This document shows positions 9,971 to 22,393 of a stretch of DNA of 64,000 bases, piece after piece. Location: positions 12,306,346-12,370,345 of the forward strand of contig NC_092052.1 of the NCBI RefSeq assembly GCF_003086295.3. The letters run 5' to 3'. Origin of the DNA: Arachis hypogaea (lineage: Eukaryota; Streptophyta; Magnoliopsida; Fabales; Fabaceae). The translations under genes and the position numbers were made by a program. The first letter of the stretch is position 1; each line of letters opens with the position of its first letter. The notes under the pieces are model-generated. The model searched no databases. It worked only from the letters and a program-made list of their open reading frames with translations, and had not been told where the DNA came from.

Positions 9971-12900
9971 CTAAGTCAGCAGATGAGCAGACCTCTGACG
10001 ATTAACTTCGCCTCCGAAATAGTACTTTAGCCTCTGGCCATTGACAGTGAACCTTCTGTCAGAGTTTTTTTCTTGGAGTTCCACATGACCACAAGGAGAC
10101 ACTCTAGTTACTACAAACGGTCATGACCACCGGATTTCAGCTTCGCAGAAAAAATCCTGAGCTTTGAATTAATCAGTAAGACTTTCTGGCCTGGCTTAAA
10201 TGTTCTTGTGGCTATCCTTTTATCATGCCACACCTTTGTCTTCTCCTTATAGAGCTTAGCATTTTCATATATTGAGTTTTTGAATTCATCGAACAAATTG
10301 AGTTGGAGGAGCCGCTTCTCTCCTACAGCTTTGGCATCAAAGTTCAGGAACTTTGCCCAGTAAGCTCTGTGCTCCAACTCTACTAGCAAGTGACAGGCTT
10401 TGTCATAGACTAAATGATATGGGGACATGCCGATAGGAGTCTTGAAAGTCATCCGGTATGCCCAGAGAGCATCATCAAGCTTTCTAACTCAATCATTTCT
10501 TGAAGCACTAATGGTCTTCTCTAGAATCCTTTTGAGTTTTCTATTAGAGACCTCAACCTGTCCATTTGTCTGAGGTTGATAGGGGGTAGCTACCTTATGA
10601 CGGACTCTATATTTCTGAAGAGAGTCCAGCTGTTTGTTGCAGAAGTGATTGCCCCTATCATTGATTAGTGTCATTGGGACACCAAATCGGCTGAAGATAT
10701 ATCTCTGAAGAAAGCTCATCACCACATTGGCATCATTAGTGGGTAAAGCTACTGCTTTTACCCACTTGGACACATAATCCACTGGCACTAAAATGTATTT
10801 GTTTGAGTATGAAGGAGGAAAATGTCCCATGAAGTCAATACCCCAAACATCAAACAACCCAATCTCTAATATTCCTTGCTGTGGTATCTCATTATGGTTG
10901 GGAATATTTTCAGCTCTCTGGCATTTGTCACATTTTCTCACAAAATTTCGAACATCTCTAAAAAGAGTCGGCCAATAAAAACCTCTCTGGAGGACCTTTG
11001 TTGTTATCCTCTCACCACCAAAGTGGCTATTGTACTCGGAACCATGACAATGTCAAAGAATTTGATGTGCTTCATCTGGAATACATCATCGGATGATACC
11101 GTCTGAGAATCACCGAACAGCTTCTTCACTTGATGTTTAGTATACTCTTTTGGGATGAACCTTATAGCCTTGTAATTTGCAATATCTACAAATTACGGGG
11201 CTCTCTGTGTAGCAAAGAGTTGCTCATCAGGAAAAGTCTCATTCACAGAAAGTGGGTTATTGCACGACATCTTCAGGCTCAATTCTGGAAAGGTGGTCAA
11301 CCACTTGATTCTTTGACCATTTCCTGAGTCTTTAATCTCAATATCAAACTCCTGAAGAAGGAACACCCACTTGATCAATCTTGGTTTAGCATCCTGTTTG
11401 GTAAGAATGTACTTAAAAGTAGCATAGTCAATATAAATAATAACTTTAGAACCAATTAAATAGGACCTAAATTTATCAAAAGCATAAACTACAACTAATA
11501 ATTCTTTTTCTGTAGTTGTATAATTCTTTTGTGCGTCATTTAGCCCACGGTTAGCATAATAAATGACGTGCACAAGGTTGTCTTGTCTCTGCCCCAAGAC
11601 AGCCCCTATAGCATGGTCATTGGCATCACACATCAATTCAAACGGTAAATCCCAGTTAAAAGGAGTTATGATGGGTGCAGAGACAAGCTGAGCTTTCAGA
11701 GTTTCAAAAGCATGTAAACAATTATCATTGAAGCAAAAAGGAATGTCTGCAACCAAGAGGTTGCTCAGAGATTTAGCAATTTAAAAAAAATTCTTTATAA
11801 ACCTTCTATAAAAACTTGCATGTCCTAAGAAACTTCGGATTGCCTTTACATTAGTGGGTGGTGGTAATTTTTCAATTATCTCCACCTTATCTTTATCAGC
11901 CTTTATTCCTTTACTTGAAATCTGATGCCCAAGAACAATACTTTCAGTCACCATAAAATGGCATTTTTTCCAGTTCAAAACAAGATTTGTTTCTTGGCAC
12001 CGCTTCAAGACTAAGGAAAGATGTCTCAGACAAGAATTAAAAGAATTACCGAATACAGAAAAATCATCCATAAATACCTCAATAAACTTTTCAACCATGT
12101 CAGAAAATTTTGAAAGCATACAACTTTAAAAAGTTGTTGGGGCATTGCACAATTCAAACGGCATCCTTCGGTAAGCAAATATACCAAAAGGACAAGTGAA
12201 TGCCGTCTTCTCCTGATCTTGAGAGTCCACTGCAATCTGATTATATCCAGAATAACCATCTAAAAAATAATAAAATGCATGTCCAACTAACCTCTCAAGC
12301 ATCTGATCAATAAAAGGCAAGGGGAAGTGGTCCTTCCTAATTGCAGTGTTGAGCCTCCTATAGTCAATGCACATATGCCACCCGGTGACGGTTCGTGTAA
12401 GAATCAGCTCATTCTTCTCATTTTTGACCATTGTCACGCTTCCTTTCTTGGAAATAACTTGTTTATGGATTTAGCCGTCTTTGTGGTTGCACTATGGGTT
12501 TAGCATCCTCCTCAAGTAGAATCTTGTGCATACACATAGTCGGATTTATCCCTTTTAAGTTACTAATGGTACACCCAAGAGCTTTTTTGTGGTTTCTAAG
12601 CACCTGTATCAACGCCTCCTCTTCATCATGACTCAGAGAGGAGCTAATAATCACTGGATAGAAATTCTGCGCGCCTAGAAAAACGTACTTAAGAGAGGGA
12701 GGCAAGGCTTCAACTCAGGCTTGGGTGGCCTTTCCTCCTTAGCATGTGTGTATGTTTCCCCTTTTTGTGGTGGTGAATCATCAATCTCTAGCAAATCATC
12801 CTCTGAAGGGAGTTCCAAAACACTATCAAGCTCTTCTGTTTCAAAGACCTCTTGAATCAATGGCTTAATTAAATTAACTTTCATACACTCCTCAGAATCA

Positions 12901-14522
12901 CTAGGATGTTGCAAGGTCTTAAGCACATTAAGGACAACCTCTTTATCATTGACTCTCAGAGTTAATTCGTCATTTTGCACATCAATAAGTGATCTTCCTG
13001 TAGCTAGAAAAGGTCGTCCCAAAATAATAGAAGCATTCACATCTTCTTCCATATCCAGTATTACAAAATTAACAGAAAAAATAAAGGGTTTTACTTTCAC
13101 TAATAAATTCTCAACAACTCCAAGAAGAAATTTAATTGAACGGTCAACAAATTAAAGAGAGATTCTAGTGGATTTTACCTCATCAATTTGGAGCTTTCTC
13201 ATAAAAAAAAGTGGCATGAGATTGATGCTTGCTCCAAGATCACATAATGCCCTTTGAATAGTAATCTCCAATGGTGCAAGGAATTAAGAAACTTTCTAGA
13301 TCTTGCATCTTCTCACGGAGATCCTGTTGGATAATTGCACTGCATTTTTTGGTGAGCACAACGGTTCCAGTCTCTTTCCAATTCTTCTTATTGGTCAACA
13401 ATTCCTTCATGAATTTAGCAAAAAGAGGCATTTGTTCCAGAGCCTCTGCAAAGAGGATGTTGATCTAAAGCTTCCTGAAGACTTCTAAGAATCTTGAAAA
13501 TTGCTTGTCTTTGGATGCCTTCTGAAGCCTTTGAGGATATGGAATTTTTGGCTTGTACTCAAGCACTGGAGACTTTACTTCATATTGCTCAACATCAACC
13601 GGAAAAAGGTTGTTTGGATGCCTCTCAGGGACGTGCTCTACTTTGTTCTGAGTCTTCTTCGGAACTTCTTTTTCAACCGACTCCTCACTAACTTGTACCT
13701 CTGTACCTGCTACCTTACCGCTTCTCAAATGTATGACCTTGCACTCTTTTCTTGGGTTGGGCATTGTATTACTAGGGAAGGTATGTGGAGGCCTCTTAGT
13801 TACTTACTTGCTTAATTGACCTATTTGAACCTCCAAGTTTCTAATTGAAGCTTTGGTTTCCTGCATGAAATTATTAGTATTCTTGAAGAGTTATGCAACT
13901 AGAGATTTCAAATTAGGTTTCTGAGAAGGAGAGGGCGCATGGTATTGTTAAGAGGACTGGAACTGATGGTTGTTGTTGAAATTGCTCTGATGAAAATTAA
14001 CCTGAGGAGAGTTGTTGAAATTTAGTTGCTTCTGTGGATGATTTTTCCATCCAAAATTTGGGTGATTCCTCCAACCCGAATTTTAAGTCTTGGAAAAAGG
14101 GTTATTATTGGGAGTTTGGAGGAGTTACCCATGTAATTAACCTGTTCAGAGGAAAATTGACCATAATCATAATTCTTACCATGTGGAAATTCACCACTCA
14201 TGTCATAAGGAGCATCTTGGGTATTAATAGCTAAAATTTGTAATCCACCCAAGTGTTGAGTAATGGCATTTATTTGTTGAGACATGACTTTATTTTGAGT
14301 AAGAATAGTATCCAGAGCATTTAGTTTCATGACTTCCTTTCTCATGGCGGTTCTTTCAGAAGAGTATAAATACTGGTTGTTAGCAACCATCTCAATCAAC
14401 TCTAGAGCCTTTTCAGTGGTTTTCTTCATGTGAAGAGATCCTCCCGCAAAATTATTCAAAGAAGTCTTTGTGGCCTAAATAATCCCATCATAAAAGATTT
14501 GCAATTGTATCCAGCCTAAATA
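9971..14522 (-). pseudogene. gag (3' part)-pol of outer Athila element, decayed
   Basis: Translated pieces in order on the minus strand: gag C-terminal part (14022-14520), protease region (12675-13764, with the linker of the aspartic protease and an IILGRPFLAT block), reverse transcriptase (11781-12437, VFMDDFSVFG with the FMDD catalytic motif), RNase H (11193-11756, [29 protein letters not shown]), integrase (10489-10941, WGIDFMGHFP, DRGNHFCN and YQPQTNGQ, the D-D-E triad context) and the C-terminal end HLLT with stop 9971-9973. Stops and frameshifts separate nearly every block, so it cannot make protein. Gag is cut at 14522 by the inner insertion and resumes at 51746, with about 13-14 codons missing between. 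Confidence 0.85.
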
Positions 14523-17500
14523 AACGGCAAGTGGGACAATTGGCTAAACAAGCTGAACGGCCGACCAATGTCCTCCCAAGTGACACAGTACCCAACCCAA
14601 TAGAAGAATGCAAAGCTCTTCAGTTGAGAAGTGGCAAAGTAATTGGAGAAAGTTCTAACAAGGAAGCAACAAAACTCAAAGAGCAAGGCACAACAAGCAA
14701 GCAAGGTGAAGACAAGGTATCAACACCTCAAGAAAGCAAAGAAGATGAAAAGCCACAAAGCAAGACACCCACTCAAGACAACCACTCCAATAACAAGGAG
14801 AATGTGAAGCCACAACAGGAGAACAAGAATGAAGGAGTGAAAGTCTATGTACCCAAGCTTCCATACCCAACCAGGATACACAAAGGAACGAAAGATCAAC
14901 AATTCCCAAGGTTCTTGGAAATCTTTAAGAAACTTGAAATTAACATCCCATTGGCAGAGGCCTTGGAACAAATGTCACTATATGCAAAGTTTCTTAAAGA
15001 ATTAATCACCAAGAAGAGAAGTTGGCAAGAGAAAGAAACAGTGATTCTCACTCAAGAGTGTAGCGCCATTATTCAAAGGGGACTGTCACCAAAACTCAAG
15101 GATCCAGGCAGCTTCCTCATACCATGCACAATTGGGAGTATAGCCATTGACAAATCACTCTGTGACCTGGGAGCAAGCATTAACTTAATGCCCCTTACCA
15201 TGATGAAGAAAATGATGATAGAAGAGTTGAAACCCACAAGGATGTCACTCCAACATGCTGACAGATCTATCAAAATACCAAATGGTGTAATTGAGAACCT
15301 CTTGGTGAAAGTGGGGAACTTTATATTTCCAGCTGATTTTGTAGTTCTAGATATGGACGAAGAGGGGAGCAACTCAGTTATCCTTGGTAGACCCTTTTTG
15401 GCTACAGCTAGAACAATTATTGATGTGGAAAAGGGAGAGATGATTTTCAGAGTACATGATGAGCAAATGACCATAAATGTATTCAAGGCAATGCAACACC
15501 CCGTTAAGAAAGAGAGTTGCATGAGGATTGATGTGGTGGATTCTTTGGTTGAAGAAGTACTTGAAATAAACCATCAAGTGAAACAGGAGGAAGTCCAGGA
15601 CATCCAAGGACAAGAAGAGAACAAATTGGACACACCAGAGGAACCAAGTGAAGCTAAGAAAGAAGAGGCACCACAACAAGAGTTGAAACCACTACCCCCT
15701 CATCTTAAATATGCATTTCTTGGTGAAAAGGACAGCTTACCAGTGATCATCAATTCTACATTGAGTGCAGAGGAAGAAGAAAAGTTACTTGTAGTATTGA
15801 GAGCTCACAAAGAGGCATTGGGATGGACCATTGATGACTTGAAAGGCATAAGCCCTGCCATATGCATGCACAAGATACTATTGGAGAAAAATTCTAAACC
15901 AGTGGTACAACCTCAGAGAAGATTGAATCTCACAATGAAAGAGGTGGTCCAAAAAGAAGTACTGAAGTTATGTAAAGTTGGGATCATTTACCCCCTCTGA
16001 CAGTCCATGGGTTAGCCCAGTTCAAGTAGTACCAAAGAAAGGTGGGATGACTGTTATTGTCAATGAGAAGAATGAGCTTATTCCAACAAGAACAGTGACT
16101 GGATGGAGGATGTGCATTGACTATAGGAGGCTGAATGATGCCACACGAAAGGACCATTTCCCCATTCCTTTCATTGACCAGATGCTGGAAAGGCTGGCTG
16201 GCCATGCTTATTACTGTTTCCTTGACGGATACTCTAGATATAACCAAATAGTAGTTGACCTCATGGATCAAGAGAAGACCTCCTTTACCTGTTCTTTTGG
16301 AGTCTTTGCTTACAGGAGAATGCCATTCGGACTGTGTAATGCCCCAGCTACCTTTCAGAGATGCATGCTATCAATCTTCTCGGACATGGTAGAAAAATTT
16401 ATTGAAGTCTTTATGGATGATTTCTCTATCTTTGGTGATTCTTTCAATACTTGCTTGCACTATCTTATCTTAGTCTTGAGGAGGTGCCAAGAAACCAATT
16501 TGGTTTTAAACTGGGAGAAATGCCATTTCATGGTACCCAAAGGCATTGTTCTTGGTCACAAAATTTCAAGAGAGGGTATAGAGGTTGACAAGGCAAAAGT
16601 AGAAATTATAGAAAAACTTCCTTTACCAACTAGTGTGAAAGCTGTTAGAAGCTTCTTAGGGCATGCTGGATTCTATAGAAGATTCATCAAAGATTTTTCC
16701 AAAATAGCAAAGCCACTAAGCAATCTGCTGTTGGTAAATAATCCTTTCCTCTTTGATGATGAATGTAAACATGCCTTTGAAACTCTAAAAGCTAAGCTCA
16801 CCACAGCACCAATCATCACACCCCCAAGTTGGGGATTGCCTTTTGAACTCATGTGTGATGCAAGTGACCTTGTAATTGGTGCTGTGTTAGGGCAGAGGAA
16901 GGAAAAGAAGCTTCATGTTATCTACTATGCAAGTAAAGTATTGAATGAAGTTCAAAGAAATTACACCACAACAGAGAAAGAGTTACTAGCTGTGGTATAT
17001 GCTTTTGATAAGTTTAGACAATATTTGATTTAATCTAAAGTTTTAGTATATACTGACCATGCTGCTCTTAAGTATCTTATGTCAAAACAGAATGCCAAAC
17101 CAAGGCTAATCAGATGGGTACTGCTCCTACAAGAATTTGATATTGAGATAAAGGATAGGAAAGGTAGTGAAAATCAAGTTGCTGACCATCTATCAAGGGT
17201 GCCACAAGATGCATGTCAAGACAATCTTCAATCAATAAATGAAGAATTTTCAGATGAGCATCTCTTGCAAATTCAACATATCCCTTGGTTCGCAGACATG
17301 GCCAACTACAAGGCAGGAAGGATCATCCCACAAGAATACACAAAACAACAAGTCAAAAAGTTGTTACATGAGGCCAAGTTCTTCTTCTGGGATGAGTCAT
17401 TTCTATTCAAAAAGATGCCCAGATGGAATGATAAGAAGGTGTGTACCGGAGGTTGAGATGAAGGACATACTATGGCATTGTCACAACTCAAGCTATGGTG

Positions 17501-18567
17501 GCCATTTTGGAGCTGAAAGAACTGCTGCAAAGGTGCTTCAAAGTGGTTTTTACTGGCCTTCCATCTTCAAGGATGCTAGAGACTTTGTGAGCCATTGCAA
17601 TGAATGTCAAAGAATAGGGGGTTTGACAAAGAAAAATGAGATGCCTCAGAAGTTCATTTTGGAAGTGGAGCTCTTTGATTTGTGGGGAATAGATTTCATG
17701 GGACCCTTCCCTCCATCCTACACATTCAAATACATTTTGGTGGCAGTGGAGTATGTTTCAAAATGGGTAGAAGCAATAGTCACCACTACATGTGATACCA
17801 ACGTGGTATTGCAATTCCTAAAGAGAAACATCTTCACTAGATTTGGAGTGCCCAAGGGACTTATAAGTGATGGAGGAAGCCACTTCTGTAACAAGCAATT
17901 AAATTCTCTACTCCACAAATATGGGGTTACTCACAAAGTGGCCACACCTTATCACCCACAGACAAATGGGCAAGCTGAACTTGCTAACAGAGAGCTAAAG
18001 AGGATTCTGAAAAAAATTGTGGGAGCAACAAGAAAGGATTGGGTTAGGAAGCTGGATGATGCACTTTGAGCATACAGAACAACAGCATTCAAAACATCCA
18101 TAGGAAAATCTCCATTTCAGCTGGTGTATGGGAAGGCATGCCATCTCCCTGTGGAGCTTGAACACAAAGCCTTTTGGGCCACCAAACTTTTGAATTTAGA
18201 TGCTCAAGCAGCAGGAGAAAAGAGGTTACTACAACTCAATGAATTGGAGGAATTCAGATTGGAGGCATATGAAAATGCCATAATATACAAAGAGAGAGCA
18301 AAAAGGTGGCATGACAAGAGGATTTCCCAAAGAACATTCGAACCAAGCCAAAAGGTGTTGCTATTCAACTCAAGACTGAAGATTTTCCCTGGAAAGCTCA
18401 GGTCTAGATGGACTGGTCCATACACCATCACCAAAGTATCCCCTCATGGCTATGTGGAATTACTTGATGAAGCTTCAAAACAGACTTTTACAGCTAATGG
18501 GTATAGGGTGAAACTTTATTTTGGTGGCCCCTGGAGCAAGGAAGAAAATGTGCACTTACTAACATGA
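14523..18567 (+). pseudogene. gag (3' end)-pol of inner copy 0
   Basis: It begins in the gag C-terminal part (GQLAKQAERPTN) and runs through protease (LCDLGASINLMPL, active-site DLGAS, near 15163), RT (VFMDDFSIFGD near 16410), RNase H, integrase ([33 protein letters not shown]) to HLLT and stop at 18567. Broken by a frameshift near 15990, a stop at 17031-17033 (expected GGA), one extra A in an A-run near 17410, and TGA at 18067-18069 (expected TGG). It lacks LTR, primer site and the first two thirds of gag, so it is neither transcribed by its own promoter nor able to encode an enzyme. The TGA at 18067 is shared with copy 2 but not with copy 1. Confidence 0.88.
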
Positions 18568-19536
18568 GCAAAAGAGCTGCAATGTCAAGTTAAGGACGAT
18601 AAACAAGCGCTTCATGGGAGGCAACCCATGCACAGGAGTCTTTTATTTTCATGCTTTAGTGATCAATAATGAGAAGTTGTATCATAAACATCTAAGAGAA
18701 TAAAGAGTGAACTAACACATAGTGTATGCAAGGAACTAAGTTTGGTGTGGCCAATCTTGAAATAATTGCAAAAGTTTCTTTTTACAACACTTAGTCACAA
18801 ACTAAGTTTGGTGTCCATACATATACGAAAATGCTAGACCATAGAGCAACAGTGTAGTTATTTCTTTCAGTGATATGAAAGGAATCATCAAACAAAAAAA
18901 AAAGTATGAGTCCAAATACAAGAAATTCTAAAGCCTTTGTATTCTTGCTGCAGGGAAGTGAAAGAAAGAAGTGATGGGAGAATTTTGAAGAAAGGATCAC
19001 GGACACACACAAAAGAAAGGAGAAGTCACATGTGCCTTGGGTTTTGTACATCCATATATACCTTGGATTGTGTGCATTGAGGAAAACACCTTAGCATGCA
19101 TTAGGCAAAGAAGATTCATTTTCCCCATGCCTTGACCGAACCTTCAAGACCATTCCCCCATAATAAATATCACTTTAACCACTCCAACCACAATCATCAA
19201 ACCTCACTTTATCCTCACTCATATATACCATTCTCCATCACCACATTTCATCAATTCACCTCAGCCGAAATCACTCAACTTTTAAATCATCCTTGCTTCG
19301 CAGATTTTGGCTTTGATCCTATGATTTGCTCAGCAAAATTTAGAGTGCACCATTTCCCCTAGCCTACCCGAACCACCCCCTTCTTCATTCCCTCTCACAA
19401 TCACTTTCAAGCTTGTATTCCTTACCTTGTCAACATATCCATCTACACCCCCTTCATAAACATTTTCTTTATGCTTGAGGACAAGCATTCCTCTAAGTTT
19501 GGTGTTGGAAGAGTTGACCCTTGTAATTGAATTTCA
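18568..19536 (+). other. pol-ORF3 spacer of inner copy 0
   Basis: Non-coding. The 12-mer TAAGTTTGGTGT occurs three times (18737-18748, 18803-18814, 19494-19505), the last directly after a perfect stem-loop TGCTTG-AGGA-CAAGCA at 19472-19487. This repeats the arrangement found at the true polypurine tract, so it may act as a central polypurine tract or mark a subgenomic ORF3 leader. Small open frames here show no family resemblance. Confidence 0.6.
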
Positions 19537-21153
19537 ATGGCCTCATCATCAAGAGTTAATAAGGGAAAGGACAAGCAACCTGTAGAAGAAGAAGAACAAA
19601 ACACCTTTGATCGAAGAAGATTCAAATCCAAACACAATGAGCGCATCTTTAGTTGGATGACAGGCAAAGACGTTGTCCCGGAGTTACCTTTCAAGCTGAG
19701 AAAAGAGGAATACTCTGAGATACAAAAAATAATTAGAAAGAGGGGATGGGAGCTTCTCTGTAATCAACCTCAAGAAGTAAGCATGGTTCTCATCCATGAG
19801 TTTTACACTAATGTGATAAGAGAATTTGATGATGAAGAGTCATACATGAGCTATGTAAGAGGGGTGACTGTTGACTTTAGTCCAGACACCATCAACAGGG
19901 TGCTAAAGGTCAAACCAAAACGGTTCAAACAAGCTAGCTATGAGGAAAGAGTTGAAAATGATCCAAGGTATGTAGATGTGCTAGGTGACCTGTGCAAAGT
20001 AGGCACGGATTGGGTGTTGGATTCACAAGGACAATCACTCAAACTCAGAAGAGGTGATCTCATACCTCAAGCAAAAGGATGGCATGACATAGTGAGGAGA
20101 TCATTGATCCCTATTTCAAATAATTCCGAAGTGACAGTGAATAGAGCAATAATGATCCACTGCATAATGAAAGGAGGGGAGATCAATGTTGGAGAAATTA
20201 TAGCCAAGAACATCATTGACATAGCTCAGAAGGTCAAACAAGACAGCTGGCTAGGATATCCTAGTACTATTCTGCGCTTATGTGAAGAAGCTAGAGTACC
20301 TCTCGAAAAATTTGAAGAAACTGACATGGTATCTATTGGAAAGCCTCTCACCAAGGAGAGATTGGAATTTGTCACCACAACCCAATTGGAGAGGCAACCT
20401 TTAGCAAGAAAAAAGAAAAGGAAAGAAGCAAGACAAGAGGAAGAGCCTCAAGAAACGGAAGAAACAAGTACCTTGAACATGAATCAACTCCAAGCCGCTT
20501 TGGAAGGAATCTCTGGGCAATATTCACAAATTCAAAGAGGCCAAGAGGAACAAACTCAACAACAAAGGGACCTTTGGCAGATAATGAATCAGCAAAGAGA
20601 AGTTCAAGTTCAATGGATGAGTCAGCAAAATGAATATCAAACACACATGATGGAACTACAACAAGAACAATATGCCAAGATGTATGAAGCCATCAACAAT
20701 TCAACTGTTGAATATGAAAGATCCATGGAGAAGGTAATACAGGAACAAGCTCAACTAAGGAAAGAGCAAGCTCAGCAAAGGGAGCTTCTCCATAGGTTGG
20801 ATGCTAGACATGATACATTTCACAGAGAATTCAATGAAAGCAGAATGTTCAAGGAGGCCAGACATAGAGACAGAATTGACTATGATATATGCACCCAAGA
20901 AAAACTCAGCTATCTTTGTGGAGCACCCCCATTGCTCAACCCACAAATCAAAAGTTTTAATGAAGTACGCAAGGTATTTGAAGAGCAGGAACTTGCAAGG
21001 GTGAGATTCAATGCTGAGAGGCTAAAGGAGAAGATGATAAGCTCAGGAATATGGAAAAGAGAAGAGGAGGACTCAACAACAAAACAACAAGGAGAAATAA
21101 GAAAGAAAAAGAAAGAAGATCCAAAGGGCAAAGGAAAGGGACATAAAGACTAA
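19537..21153 (+). CDS. ORF3 protein of inner copy 0, intact (538 aa)
   Basis: Open from ATG (MASSSRVNKGKDKQ) to TAA. Residues about 20-290 resemble the plant 'putative transposon protein' domain (Transposase_32): RRRFKSKHNERIFSWMTGKD, then RGWELLCNQ, LIHEFYTNVIREF, YVRGVTVDFSPDTINRVLKV, NRAIMIHCIM. Residues about 305-430 are Q/E-rich with heptad character (QLQAALEGISGQYSQIQRGQ onwards), a likely coiled coil. The C-terminus is strongly basic (RKKKKEDPKGKGKG). No signal peptide or membrane segment is visible, so it does not look like an envelope protein. It lies about 970 bp after pol, as in other Athila elements. Expression is doubtful since this copy has no LTR. Function of the family is unknown. 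Confidence 0.8.
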   Translation: MASSSRVNKGKDKQPVEEEEQNTFDRRRFKSKHNERIFSWMTGKDVVPELPFKLRKEEYSEIQKIIRKRGWELLCNQPQEVSMVLIHEFYTNVIREFDDEESYMSYVRGVTVDFSPDTINRVLKVKPKRFKQASYEERVENDPRYVDVLGDLCKVGTDWVLDSQGQSLKLRRGDLIPQAKGWHDIVRRSLIPISNNSEVTVNRAIMIHCIMKGGEINVGEIIAKNIIDIAQKVKQDSWLGYPSTILRLCEEARVPLEKFEETDMVSIGKPLTKERLEFVTTTQLERQPLARKKKRKEARQEEEPQETEETSTLNMNQLQAALEGISGQYSQIQRGQEEQTQQQRDLWQIMNQQREVQVQWMSQQNEYQTHMMELQQEQYAKMYEAINNSTVEYERSMEKVIQEQAQLRKEQAQQRELLHRLDARHDTFHREFNESRMFKEARHRDRIDYDICTQEKLSYLCGAPPLLNPQIKSFNEVRKVFEEQELARVRFNAERLKEKMISSGIWKREEEDSTTKQQGEIRKKKKEDPKGKGKGHKD

Positions 21154-21730
21154 AGATGGTGAAGTTCTTTTCTTTAGTACTTTATTAAATAAAGATCTAT
21201 GTCTGAAACATGGTATACTTTCTAAGTTGTTTTCTTTTCTGCATTCTCAGTTATGTTGCTTATTCCATGTATCACTCACATGCTTGGAATGTTTGCTTGT
21301 CTTAAATACTTTTACTTGTCAATGGAATAAAAGATGTAGTTTGAACAAAGACAGAGAGAAATCTAGCCTAGGAGAACAAGATTGTCTGATACAAAGTGTT
21401 AGTACATATATGCTTTCATTGTGAACGAATGAAGAGCTCAAGAAATCAAAAGAAGTTAAGATGCTTGCTTATACAAAACTAGTTGGTTAAGGGTTATAAG
21501 ACTCAAGAAGTTAGAAGCACAAAGATCCTTAACAATGGAGTAATACACAAAATTTTGAAGAACAGAAAAAGAGAAATAAAGAAAACAAAGAACAAAGAAT
21601 GAAAGGCTAGGCATCAATGACAAAATTTGGATATGTGTATGTGGTGATTGATGTTAGGAGACATACTTGGGCTAGTAAATCCGAGGGGTACTTCATCACC
21701 CGGTAACTTGAGTTAACTAACTCGGGATTA
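21154..21730 (+). other. 3' internal sequence of copy 0 up to the inversion point
   Basis: Non-coding sequence matching the reverse complement of 21814-22393 and 37045-37633. It ends at ACTCGGGATTA (21730), about 570 bp short of where the polypurine tract and 3' LTR should be. Confidence 0.8.
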
Positions 21731-21813
21731 ACTAACTCTATAGAGCTAAATGTTCTGTTATAGAGCTAAATGTTCTGTTATAGAGCTACTCTTGAATGTG
21801 AGTTTTCAATCGA
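21731..21813. repeat. Centre of 7.2 kb inverted repeat
   Basis: An 83 bp spacer separates arms 14523-21730 and 21814-29021, which are reverse complements of equal length (7208 bp) by my coordinates. The spacer belongs mostly to copy 1 (matches 36995-37045). It holds a 20 bp tandem duplication (TATAGAGCTAAATGTTCTGT at 21739 and 21759) and, at its left edge, a repeated TTAACTAACTC (21714 and 21729). Confidence 0.8.
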
Positions 21814-22393
21814 TAATCCCGAGTTAGTTAACTCAAGTTACCGGGTGATGAAACACCCCTCGGATTTACTAGCCCAAGTATGTCTCCTAACATCAATCAC
21901 CACAGACACATATCCAAATTTTGTCATTGATGCCTAGCCTTTCATTCTTTGTTCTTTGTTTTCTTTATTTCTCTTTTTCTGTTCTTCAAAATTTTGTGTA
22001 TTACTCCATTGTTAAGGATCTTTGTGCTTCTAACTTCTTGAGTCTTATAACCCTTAACCAACTAGTTTTGTATAAGCAAGCATCTTAACTCCTTTTGATT
22101 TCTTGAGTTCTTGATTCGTTCACAATGAAAGCATATATGTACTAACACTTTGTATCAGACAATCTTGTTCTCCTAGGCTAGATTTCTCTCTGTCTTTGTT
22201 CAAACTACATCTTTTATTCCATTGACAAGTAAAAGTATTTAAGACAAGCAAACATTCCAAGCATGTGAGTGATACATGGAATAAACAACATAACTGAGAA
22301 TGCATAAAGGGAAACAACTTAGAAGGTATACCATGTTTCAGACATACATCTTCTTTATTTAATAAAGTACTAAAGAAAAGAACTTCACCACCT

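Noticed and set aside
19132..19362. 76-codon open frame between pol and ORF3 of copy 0
   Set aside because: Histidine- and serine-rich, not conserved as an open frame in the other two copies, lies in the untranslated spacer.
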